A stretch of DNA of 64,000 nt. Source: Magnetococcales bacterium. Its GTDB lineage: Bacteria > Pseudomonadota > Magnetococcia > Magnetococcales > UBA8363. The stretch spans positions 88,869 through 152,868 of the forward strand of contig JADGCV010000004.1 of NCBI GenBank assembly GCA_015228815.1, read 5' to 3'. The notes under the pieces are model-generated. The model saw only the letters and a list, made by a program, of their open reading frames with translations. It was not told where the DNA came from and did not search any database. Below, in pieces: positions 42,908 through 50,572 of this stretch (the stretch's first letter is position 1; each line of letters starts with the position of its first letter). A program made the position numbers and the translations under genes.

Positions 42908-44788
42908 ATGAAAATATCCGGGAATTGCATTCCAAGACCCCATCGGGGGGATGAAAAATCAAAATCAACACCCTGGGGGCAATCCCCCAGACCCCTTTTT
43001 TCTTTCACTATTTTTTTTCTCCGATTTCTGATCCTGTTCCTGCTGGTTGATCCAGTCCTGGCCGGGCACGGAATCAGCCTCGATGGCAATCTGAAGTATC
43101 CAGCCGGGTTTTCCGGATTTGATTATACCTCCCCGCGCGCGGTTGTCGGCGGCGAACTGACATTGCATGAAGTCGGCGGCTTCGACAAGATGAACCCCTT
43201 CACCCTCAAGGGAACGGCACCATCCCACCTGGGATCCCTCCTTTTTGAGTCGCTCATGGTTCAATCCAAAGATGAACCCTTCGCCCAATACGGACTCCTG
43301 CTTCAGGACATCGAGGTCGCTCCGGATCAATTATCGGTACGGGGATCCCTTCATCCCGAGGCCCGTTTTTCCAATGGCCAGAAAATCACCGCCGACGATG
43401 TGCAGTTTTCCCTGAAACTCTTGAAATCCGACAAGGCCCATCCGCTCTATGCCAGCTATTTCAAGGATCTGACCGAGGTCGAGACCGTCTCTCCCGGGGA
43501 GGTCCGTTTTCATTTTGCCCGTCTCAACCGCGAACTGCCGCTGATTCTCGGCGAACTGCCCATACTCAGCAAAGAATATTTCCAAACCCATCCCTTCGAT
43601 GACAACACGATGGAAGTTCCCCTGGGATCGGGTCCCTATCTTGTCGAAAAATTTGACGCGGGCAAAACAATCACCTTCAAGAGAAACCCCGATTATTGGG
43701 GCTGGAAGGTACCGGTCAATCGTGGAATGTACAATTTTGAACGGATCACGGTAAAATATTTCAAGGATCCGGTCGTCGCCCTCGAAGGATTCAAGGCGGG
43801 AGAATTTGATTTCATCTTCGAAAACAACTCCAAGCAATGGGCCCGGGACTACCAGGGGACCCGGTTCGACCGCGGCGAAATCATCAAGGAAACCCTCCCC
43901 CACCAAAACGGAACGGGAATGCAGGGATTTGTCTTCAACCTGCGCCGCCCGATCTTCCAGGACATCCGAGTGCGGCAGGCCATGGTTCTGGCCTTCGATT
44001 TCGAATGGAGCAACAAGAATCTGTTCCACGGACAATACGTTCGTTCCAACAGCTATTTTTCCAACTCGGAACTGGCCGCCCAAGGCAAACCTTCCCCCGA
44101 GGAACGGGAACTTCTCGAACCATTGAAAAACCTTATCGAACCGTCGGTCCTTGGCGAAGCGCCAACACCACCCACGACCACCGGACCCGAGGGAATACGC
44201 GGCAACCTGCGTCAGGCAGTCGCCCTCCTTTCCCAGGCGGGATGGAAACTGGGAAAAGACCGCATTCTGGTCAACCCCCAGGGGCAACGTTTCGAAGTGG
44301 AAATGCTCCTGAGTTCCACCGCGTTCGAGCGCGTCATGGCCCCCTATGCCGCCAACCTGGAAAAACTCGGCATCCGCCTGAACTATCGCACCGTCGATGC
44401 CACCCTGTACCAACGCCGCACCGACCATTTCGATTTCGACATGGTCGTCGGAGTCTTCGGTCAATCGCAATCCCCCGGCAACGAACAACGCGACATGTGG
44501 CACTCCCAAAGCGCCGATGTTCCGGGAAGCCGCAACATCATGGGATTGAAAAATCCCGCGGTCGATGCCCTCGTGGAGAAAATCATCTATGCCACGGATC
44601 GCAAAGCCCTGGTCACCGCCTGCCACGCCCTGGACCGGGTTTTGCTTGCCGGCCATTATCTGGTCCCCAACTGGCATTTGAACTACCACCGCATCGCCTA
44701 CTGGGATCGTTTCGCCCGCCCGGAACATCCGCCACTCTACTACACCCCCGGAGGATGGCTCATGTCCTGGTGGCTCAAACAGAAATAA
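42908..44788 (+). CDS. yejA: peptide-type ABC transporter substrate-binding protein, YejA-like
   Basis: A 626-residue family 5 extracellular solute-binding protein. A hydrophobic segment near residues 30-50 (FFLRFLILFLLVDPVLAG) is the signal sequence, preceded by an unusually long polar N-terminus. The body has the family motifs: EARFSNGQKITADDVQFSLKLL, LGSGPYLVEKF and KRNPDYWG. YejA captures microcin C-like peptides or oligopeptides in the periplasm. The ATG at 42908 has GAGG at a usable distance, but a terminator-like hairpin sits inside codons 22-29. yejB follows at once; yejE and yejF are absent. Confidence 0.85.
   Translation: MKISGNCIPRPHRGDEKSKSTPWGQSPRPLFSFTIFFLRFLILFLLVDPVLAGHGISLDGNLKYPAGFSGFDYTSPRAVVGGELTLHEVGGFDKMNPFTLKGTAPSHLGSLLFESLMVQSKDEPFAQYGLLLQDIEVAPDQLSVRGSLHPEARFSNGQKITADDVQFSLKLLKSDKAHPLYASYFKDLTEVETVSPGEVRFHFARLNRELPLILGELPILSKEYFQTHPFDDNTMEVPLGSGPYLVEKFDAGKTITFKRNPDYWGWKVPVNRGMYNFERITVKYFKDPVVALEGFKAGEFDFIFENNSKQWARDYQGTRFDRGEIIKETLPHQNGTGMQGFVFNLRRPIFQDIRVRQAMVLAFDFEWSNKNLFHGQYVRSNSYFSNSELAAQGKPSPEERELLEPLKNLIEPSVLGEAPTPPTTTGPEGIRGNLRQAVALLSQAGWKLGKDRILVNPQGQRFEVEMLLSSTAFERVMAPYAANLEKLGIRLNYRTVDATLYQRRTDHFDFDMVVGVFGQSQSPGNEQRDMWHSQSADVPGSRNIMGLKNPAVDALVEKIIYATDRKALVTACHALDRVLLAGHYLVPNWHLNYHRIAYWDRFARPEHPPLYYTPGGWLMSWWLKQK
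42973..42997 (+). terminator. terminator-like hairpin inside the yejA coding start
   Basis: CTGGGGG (42973-42979) pairs with CCCCCAG (42984-42990) over a CAAT loop, followed by ACCCC and a run of six T. This has the form of an intrinsic terminator, but lies within the first 30 codons of yejA. It might be an attenuator, or the true yejA start may be further downstream. Confidence 0.5.
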
Positions 44789-44801
44789 AGAGTGCCTGTC
44801 G

Positions 44802-45866
44802 ATGGCCAGCTACATCCTCCGCCGCCTGCTTCTGATGATACCGACCCTGTTCGGAGTCATGGCCGTCACCTTCCTGGTGATCCAGTTCGTTCCGGGAGGA
44901 CCGGTCGAACGGATGGTCTCGCTCCTCGAAAAAGGACACTCGGCCTCGGGAGGCGAGGTCGCCAGCGGTTCCCACGGCGCCACGGGAAACTATCGCGGCG
45001 GCGCCGGTCTCGACCCCGGACAAATCGAACACCTGCGCCGACTCTACGGCTTCGATCGCCCACCCGTCGAACGGTTCGTGTCGATGATGTGGAACTACCT
45101 CCGTTTCGATTTTGGTGAATCCTACTATCATCACCGCTCGGTCGTCGATCTTGTCCTGGAAAAATTACCGGTCTCCATCTCCCTGGGAGTGTGGACCTTC
45201 CTCCTGACCTACCTCATCAGCGTCCCCCTGGGAATCCGCAAGGCCATCCACCATCGAAGCCGCTTCGACTCCTGGACCTCGACCCTCATTTTGACAGGAT
45301 ATTCCATTCCCGGATTCGTCCTCGGAATCCTGTTGATCGTCCTCTTTGGCGGTGGCAGCTTCTGGAACCTGTTCCCCATGCGCGGACTGGTCTCGGACCA
45401 TTGGCAGGAATTGTCCCTGACAGGAAAAGTCCTCGATTATCTGTGGCACATGGTCCTCCCCATCACCGCATCGGTCGTCGGCTCCTTCGCGGTCATGACC
45501 CTCCTGACCAAGAACAGCTTCCTTGAAGAAATCTCGCGACAATACGTCCTGACCGCCCGCGCCAAGGGACTGGGCGAACATGCCGTTCTCTACCGCCATG
45601 TATTTCGCAATGCGATGATCCCCCTCGTGACCGGTTTTCCCGGTTCCTTCGTCGCCGCCTTCTTCAGCGGCAGTCTGTTGATCGAAACCATCTTCAGCCT
45701 CGATGGCCTGGGGCTTCTGGGCTACGAATCGGTGATCAACCGCGACTATCCCGTGGTCATGGCCTCCCTTTATTTCTTCACCCTCCTGGGTCTCCTGACC
45801 AAACTCCTGACCGACATCATCTACGTCCTGATCGATCCCCGCATCACCTTCGACAAGGCCCGGTAA
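44802..45866 (+). CDS. yejB: peptide ABC transporter permease, YejB-like
   Basis: A 354-residue membrane protein starting MASYILRRLLLMIPTLFGVMAVTF, the standard N-terminus of OppB/DppB/YejB permeases. An insertion with a Gly/Ser-rich segment (about residues 45-75) follows, as in YejB. The cytoplasmic loop that contacts the ATPase reads EEISRQYVLTARAKGLGEHAV. It forms half of the transport channel and should need YejE and an ATPase encoded elsewhere. It is 13 bases downstream of yejA. Confidence 0.92.
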   Translation: MASYILRRLLLMIPTLFGVMAVTFLVIQFVPGGPVERMVSLLEKGHSASGGEVASGSHGATGNYRGGAGLDPGQIEHLRRLYGFDRPPVERFVSMMWNYLRFDFGESYYHHRSVVDLVLEKLPVSISLGVWTFLLTYLISVPLGIRKAIHHRSRFDSWTSTLILTGYSIPGFVLGILLIVLFGGGSFWNLFPMRGLVSDHWQELSLTGKVLDYLWHMVLPITASVVGSFAVMTLLTKNSFLEEISRQYVLTARAKGLGEHAVLYRHVFRNAMIPLVTGFPGSFVAAFFSGSLLIETIFSLDGLGLLGYESVINRDYPVVMASLYFFTLLGLLTKLLTDIIYVLIDPRITFDKAR

Positions 45867-45886
45867 GGTTCATGAAAAAAGCGAAA

Positions 45887-45910
45887 AAGATTTTCGACCT
45901 TCGAAATCTT
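45887..45910 (+). terminator. imperfect hairpin after yejB
   Basis: AAGATTT and AAATCTT (45887-45893 and 45904-45910) pair around a short CGA/TCG inner stem with one bulge, 21 bases after the yejB stop. It would mark the end of the yejAB transcript. No long T-run follows, so confidence is low. Confidence 0.35.
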
Positions 45911-46111
45911 CTTGCGGTCCGGTAACGTCCGCACCCCGGCCCACATCGTCCCATGACCGGCAATTTTCCATCTCCAATACTTTGAAAAACATTATTTTTT
46001 TCTCATTCATTCCAAAACGTGCCGCATCCATTGCGTCACCATGGCATGGTTCTGGCGTTTTCGATGGCGTCAAGACCTCGGGCCATCCACAAACGTTCAG
46101 GATTCACGACC

Positions 46112-48094
46112 ATGTTCAGAAAAATATTTGGCAAGGTGCAACAACCCTCGCGGCACGCCTGCCATCGGAACGATGTGACGATGGATGCAAAAAACACACG
46201 GCGCCCCCCTCCGGAACCCTCCGATGAAGGCACAGCCCATGAGTTCAACACCATCATCGAACAATCGCGGTTGGTCCCCCATTTCATGCCCATCATCGCC
46301 ACGGGCCAACAACAGATCCATGGCTATGAGGCCCTGATCCGCGGTCCCGGAGAAAGCCCAATGCACATGCCCGAAGACCTGTTCGCCACGGCCAACGCCA
46401 TGGAACGGACATGCGATCTCGAAGTCCTGTGTCGCCAACTTTCCCTCAAGGCTTTTGCCCAAACCTCCTCGCCAACAAAACTGTTTCTCAATGTCTCGCC
46501 CCATTGCCTCCTGGATCCGGAACACCCGCGCGGATCGACTGCCCGGCTGATGCATGTGTTGAACATCAATCCCAACCAGGTCGTGATCGAAATCACCGAA
46601 AACCTTCCGATCACCGATTACGACATCATCGTCAAGGCAGTCGATCATTTCCGGGCCAAGGGATTCGATGTCGCCATCGACGATCTCGGGGCGGGACACT
46701 CGGGATTGCGCGCCTGGTTCGAACTCAAACCCGACTACGTCAAACTGGACCGTTGTTTCCTCAAGGACATCGCCACCAATCCCCTCAATCAGGATTTTGT
46801 CCGTTCCATCATCCGGATGGCCCACGATACCGGATGCAAGGTCGTCGCCGAGGGAATCGAAACCGATGATGTCCTCCACCTTCTGCGCGATCTTCAGGTC
46901 GATTTCATGCAGGGGTTTCTTATCGGAGCCCCCTCCCCGGTCCTGAAAAGCGACATCGAGATTCCCTGGCCCAAGGTGGTACAGAACATGACCTTCCAGA
47001 ATGAATCGGTCCCCGGCATGAACGCACACAAGGGAACCACCCTTGCGGAACTGGTGCAGTGGATCAAACCGGTGGAACCCGACATTCTGTGTCAGGATGT
47101 GGTCGAAATCTTTCGTCTCCGGGACAATCTCAGGTCGATCCCGGTCATTCGCCATGGCAAACCCAAGGGAATCATTTATCGCAACACCTTCCTGGGACTG
47201 TTTCTTTCCGCCTATGGTCACTCCCTGTACGACCGCAAACCCATCGACACCGTCATGGACACCCTGCAACCGGTCTTCGAACAGGACACGCCACTGGAAC
47301 AGGTCAGCCAAACCCTGACCAGTCGCCGGGCCGAGTTGCAGGAAAACGAATTCATCGTCACCCACCATGGCCTGTACAAGGGTGTGGTCAACGTCATGGA
47401 TCTTTTGCGCCGCATCACGCAACTTCAGGTGCTCAGCGCCCGCAACACCAATCCCTTGACCATGCTCCCAGGTAATGGCCCCATCCAGGAGACCGTCGAA
47501 GAGTGCCTGCAACAACGAACCCCATTCGCCATCGCTTATTGCGATCTGGACAATTTCAAGCCATACAACGACATCTACGGTTTTTCAAAAGGGGATGCGG
47601 TCATCCGGGCCACGGCCATGGTATTGATGAGTCACCTTGACCGCGGTCGTGACTTTCTGGGGCATATCGGCGGCGACGATTTCATCATGATCCTGCGCGG
47701 TGAAAACTGGGAACAGGTATGCCGCGACTGCCTCTCCTCCTTCGCCGCCATGGTCCCCCGATTTTATGACGAAGAGGATTACGCGGCAGGGGGAATCCGG
47801 GCGGCAAACCGGGAAGGTCATCCGACCTTCTTCGGCCTGCTCAGCCTGTCCATCGGACTCGCAACCCCCGACGTCGAAAAATGCCGCAATTATTTCGAAG
47901 TGGCAACCCTGGCGAGCCAGGCCAAGAAGGAGGCAAAAAAACAGGAAGGCAACAGCCTGTTCATCAACCGCCGCCTGTTCGTCAATCCTGCCGAAAAACT
48001 GCCCAACCCCAGCCCTGCCACCACCGGTCCCCTCCATTCGGCGCCAACCGGCAGCGCCCGTCATGACGCCGAAACACAGACCCATGCCGCCTGA
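46112..48094 (+). CDS. EAL-CBS-GGDEF cyclic-di-GMP protein
   Basis: A 660-residue cytoplasmic protein. The EAL domain comes first (EALIRGP near residue 72, NVSPHCL, EITE, IDDLGAGHS, KLDRCF, EGIET), with the catalytic residues present. A pair of CBS-type repeats lies near 310-440, then a GGDEF domain whose signature reads GGDDF (about 520-524), with YCDLDNFKPYND before it. This suggests a c-di-GMP phosphodiesterase regulated by CBS nucleotide binding and by a GGDEF domain of uncertain cyclase activity. ATG 46112 has AGGA upstream; the open frame before it is not part of the family. No TM helix. Confidence 0.9.
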   Translation: MFRKIFGKVQQPSRHACHRNDVTMDAKNTRRPPPEPSDEGTAHEFNTIIEQSRLVPHFMPIIATGQQQIHGYEALIRGPGESPMHMPEDLFATANAMERTCDLEVLCRQLSLKAFAQTSSPTKLFLNVSPHCLLDPEHPRGSTARLMHVLNINPNQVVIEITENLPITDYDIIVKAVDHFRAKGFDVAIDDLGAGHSGLRAWFELKPDYVKLDRCFLKDIATNPLNQDFVRSIIRMAHDTGCKVVAEGIETDDVLHLLRDLQVDFMQGFLIGAPSPVLKSDIEIPWPKVVQNMTFQNESVPGMNAHKGTTLAELVQWIKPVEPDILCQDVVEIFRLRDNLRSIPVIRHGKPKGIIYRNTFLGLFLSAYGHSLYDRKPIDTVMDTLQPVFEQDTPLEQVSQTLTSRRAELQENEFIVTHHGLYKGVVNVMDLLRRITQLQVLSARNTNPLTMLPGNGPIQETVEECLQQRTPFAIAYCDLDNFKPYNDIYGFSKGDAVIRATAMVLMSHLDRGRDFLGHIGGDDFIMILRGENWEQVCRDCLSSFAAMVPRFYDEEDYAAGGIRAANREGHPTFFGLLSLSIGLATPDVEKCRNYFEVATLASQAKKEAKKQEGNSLFINRRLFVNPAEKLPNPSPATTGPLHSAPTGSARHDAETQTHAA

Positions 48095-48204
48095 AAAAAT
48101 TCCAGGACCAACCTTCACTTCATGGCCAACCCTTCACAAATCCATCCTCCCGGATCAAGGGATGTCTCCGCCCCATCCCTTGAATCCAAGGACCAACAAA
48201 ATCA

Positions 48205-48233
48205 TTGGACCAGACCGGATCCGTTGGGATAAT
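48205..48233 (+). promoter_or_regulatory. possible sigma-70 promoter for the coiled-coil gene
   Basis: TTGGAC (48205-48210) and GATAAT (48228-48233) are 17 bases apart. The start would fall about 20 bases before the ATG at 48260, with AAGGAG in between. The -10 is good and the -35 is weak. Confidence 0.4.
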
Positions 48234-48259
48234 CTCTTCCAACAAGGAGAAACCCGGCC

Positions 48260-48970
48260 ATGAATCATGCAGTCGCATTCGATACCCACGCCTACGTCAA
48301 AAAACTTGTTTCCACGGGATTCACCGAGGAACAGGCGGAAACCCAGATGCGTCTGCTGTCCGAGGTCCTGGATGCGCAACTTTCCACCAAGGCCGACCTG
48401 GCCAAGGTGGATGCCCGGGTCCTGGAACTGACCCGGGACATCGAATTGATCCGCCAGAACACAGAGTTGGTCCGGAAAGATATCAAGGCCCTGGATGTCA
48501 AGATCGAAACCACCAGGGCGGAACTCAAAAAAGACATCGAATCCACCAGAGCGGAATTCGGCGCCAAAATCGAATCCACCAAGGCGGAACTCAGCGCCAA
48601 AATCGAATCCACCAGGGCGGAACTCAAAAAAGACATCGAATCCACCAGGGCGGAACTCAAAAAAGACATCGAATCCACCAGGGCGGAACTCAACGCCAAG
48701 ATCGAATCCACAAAGGCGGAACTCAACGCCAAGATCGAATCCACAAAGGCGGAACTCAAAAAAGACATCGAATCCACCAGGGCAGACCTGAAACGGGATT
48801 TGAAAGAACTTGAGCTGAGGATGATCATCAAGATGGGCGCCATGATCCTTGCCGCGATCCTTTCCGCAACGGGAGTGTTGGTGACCGCCCAGCGTCTCTG
48901 GCCCATTCCGATTCAGTCCGTTTCCTCTGTTCCCGTCGCCCCGGAAATTCAACGATCATCGGCGCCATGA
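48260..48970 (+). CDS. CCDC90/DUF1640-like protein with nine 11-residue coiled-coil repeats
   Basis: A 236-residue protein: N-terminal FDTHAYVKKLVSTGFTEEQAETQMRLLSE (like the protein at 35060), a helix, then nine tandem 11-residue units at residues 81-179 of the type DIESTRAELKK or KIESTKAELNA, and a C-terminal membrane helix (MGAMILAAILSATGVLVTA) before a Pro-rich tail. Eleven-residue units mean a hendecad coiled coil, so an extended rod, probably anchored by the last helix in the inner membrane. A longer polymorphic form of this family is expected; function unknown. Confidence 0.8.
   Translation: MNHAVAFDTHAYVKKLVSTGFTEEQAETQMRLLSEVLDAQLSTKADLAKVDARVLELTRDIELIRQNTELVRKDIKALDVKIETTRAELKKDIESTRAEFGAKIESTKAELSAKIESTRAELKKDIESTRAELKKDIESTRAELNAKIESTKAELNAKIESTKAELKKDIESTRADLKRDLKELELRMIIKMGAMILAAILSATGVLVTAQRLWPIPIQSVSSVPVAPEIQRSSAP
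48500..48796 (+). repeat. nine tandem 33-bp repeats (11-residue coiled-coil units)
   Basis: Nine units of 33 bases with high identity inside the coding region, each giving an 11-residue segment with IESTxAEL. Several neighbouring units are identical at the DNA level, which indicates recent duplication and likely copy-number variation. Confidence 0.92.
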
Positions 48971-49018
48971 AGGGGGTACGACAGGGCGACCGTTCGTAAT
49001 GGATGACCGCGGATAAAA

Positions 49019-49049
49019 AAACCGACCCGATTATATACGGGCCGGTTTT
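49019..49049. terminator. intrinsic terminator, probably bidirectional
   Basis: AAACCG-A-CCCG pairs with CGGG-C-CGGTTTT around an 8-base loop; one A/C mismatch. T-runs lie on both sides (A-run at 49015-49021 on the + strand and TTTT at 49046-49049). It serves the coiled-coil gene and the oppositely oriented exported-protein gene. Confidence 0.7.
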
Positions 49050-49120
49050 CCTCGAACGACATGTCATTCCGGGCTAACGCCGGTTCTGTCCGCCTCTTCG
49101 GAAAACGGACAGGTATGTCG

Positions 49121-49552
49121 TCACTTCTTCTCCGGAGTTCCCGCAGCCGGGGCGACCGCTGCCGGAGCTGCCTTTGTCGGAGCGGCAGGAGCCGCTGCCG
49201 GAGCTGCCGGAGCCGATGGCGCAGCCGCCGCCGGAGCCGCCGGAGCCGATGGCGCAGCCGCCGCCGGAGCCGCCGGAGCTGATGGCGCAGCCGCCGCCGG
49301 AGCCGCTCCGCTGGGGGGAGCGCTGTCGGGAATGGCATCCTGGCCACCGTATTGATCGACGGTTCCGGCCAGTTCCGCCATGCATTTGCTGATGTACCCT
49401 TCCATCTTGTCGGCGGCGATGCCGTCTTCCTGTGCCCACTTCTGGCAGGTGCGCTTGTCGATTTCCTGATCTTCCTGGAGTCCCGCGGCAAACGCCATGG
49501 AGGAAGCAAACAAACCAGACACCACCAGCAAACCCATCTTCTTGACCATCAT
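49121..49552 (-). CDS. exported Ala/Pro-repeat protein
   Basis: A 143-residue protein with a signal peptide (MGLLVVSGLFASSMAFA). The mature part begins with a two-Cys helical region (RTCQKWAQEDGI, MEGYISKCMAEL), then a Gln/Asp linker and about 75 residues of Ala/Pro repeats ending TPEKK. Ala/Pro tails often span the periplasm or cell wall. GGAG precedes ATG 49552 by 8 bases. The function is unknown. Confidence 0.75.
   Translation of the reverse strand: MMVKKMGLLVVSGLFASSMAFAAGLQEDQEIDKRTCQKWAQEDGIAADKMEGYISKCMAELAGTVDQYGGQDAIPDSAPPSGAAPAAAAPSAPAAPAAAAPSAPAAPAAAAPSAPAAPAAAPAAPTKAAPAAVAPAAGTPEKK
49209..49307 (-). repeat. three near-exact 33-bp repeats (Ala/Pro units)
   Basis: Three tandem 33-base units at 49209, 49242 and 49275; the first two are identical and the third has two changes. 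They encode the Ala/Pro segment of the exported protein. Partial units flank them. Confidence 0.9.
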
Positions 49553-49861
49553 CGATTGTTCTCCTGTTTATGGCACACGACTGATTTTCCATCCCATTCA
49601 TGTGGGATGCATGGGGCATGCAGGGTTGCGGGAGATCGGATTTTGCGTTTATAACAACACCCAGACCGCGACTCCACGCGCCCCCTTCAACAGAATTGGT
49701 AACCGATCATGATGTCCACGGCATTTCTTGAATGTTTCTGAAATGTTTCATACATATTTTTTCGACATTCATCCCGCCCGCCACCGGAATCATGTTCCCG
49801 GCACGGTCCGCGGACGGTTCCACCCCGGTTTCGATCAGGTCGCTCCTTGTCCGGAAATTCC
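49553..49861. other. 309-base divergent intergenic region
   Basis: The region between the exported-protein and response-regulator starts. It holds a weak promoter-like pair for the regulator, TTGAAT (49728-49733) and TACATA (49751-49756) with a 17-base spacer, in which GAAATGTTTC and a shorter copy GAATGTTTC occur as a near direct repeat. I see nothing else I can name. Confidence 0.4.
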
Positions 49862-50572
49862 GTGAACATATTGGTCGTCGAGGATGACCTGGCCCTGCTG
49901 GAAGTTCTGGCGGCCTATCTGGAAGAGTCGGGTTATCGGGTGCTCAAGGCCCGTAATGCCGGAGAACTGCATCGGATCCTCGGGCGGCAGACGGTCCATC
50001 TGGTCCTGCTGGACCTCGAACTGCCCGATGAAGACGGACTGGTGGTCGCACGTCGGATCCATGCCCGTTCGACAACCCCCTTCATGATCGTCAGCGCCCG
50101 AAACGGAAGAGAGGACCGGATCGCCGGCCTGGAACTTGGCGCCCTGGATTATGTCACCAAACCCTTCGATCCGCGGGAACTCGTTCTGCGCATCCGCAAC
50201 ATACTCAACCGGCAGGATCGCCCCGGTCATGCCGGTTCGGCGACACGCAAACGGGATGCGGAGGAAACGCTTCACCTGGGCGCGTGGCATTTGCACCTGG
50301 AACAACGATCCCTGATCCACGAGGATGGTCATGAAGCAGGATTGACGCGGGCGGAATTCGATCTTCTGGCGGCGCTGGCCTTGTCCCGCGGACGGGTCAA
50401 ATCGCGTGATTCCCTGATCGACGCCGTCTCCCATGGCAGCGAACCCTCATCCGACCGGGCCATCGATGTCCTTGTCAGCCGCATTCGCAGAAAGATCGAA
50501 CCCGATCCCCGAAACCCCATCCTCGTTCTGACCGTTCCCGGTTACGGTTATCGCCTGGCCATCACCCCCTGA
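49862..50572 (+). CDS. OmpR-family response regulator
   Basis: A 236-residue protein: a receiver domain with the acidic pair in VVEDD, phosphoacceptor in LLDLELPD, and KPF lysine, then a winged-helix DNA-binding domain (LTRAEFDLLAALALSRGRVKSRDSLID, IDVLVSRIRRKIE, VPGYGYRLA). It binds promoter DNA when phosphorylated. GTG 49862 is preferred; TTG 49847 is possible. The nearest kinase is the giant hybrid kinase on the opposite strand, whose 3' end overlaps this gene by 126 bases. Confidence 0.93.
   Translation: MNILVVEDDLALLEVLAAYLEESGYRVLKARNAGELHRILGRQTVHLVLLDLELPDEDGLVVARRIHARSTTPFMIVSARNGREDRIAGLELGALDYVTKPFDPRELVLRIRNILNRQDRPGHAGSATRKRDAEETLHLGAWHLHLEQRSLIHEDGHEAGLTRAEFDLLAALALSRGRVKSRDSLIDAVSHGSEPSSDRAIDVLVSRIRRKIEPDPRNPILVLTVPGYGYRLAITP

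Noticed and set aside
48500..48796. Regular 33-bp repeats considered as a CRISPR array
   Set aside because: There are no unique spacers; units are in frame and encode a coiled coil.
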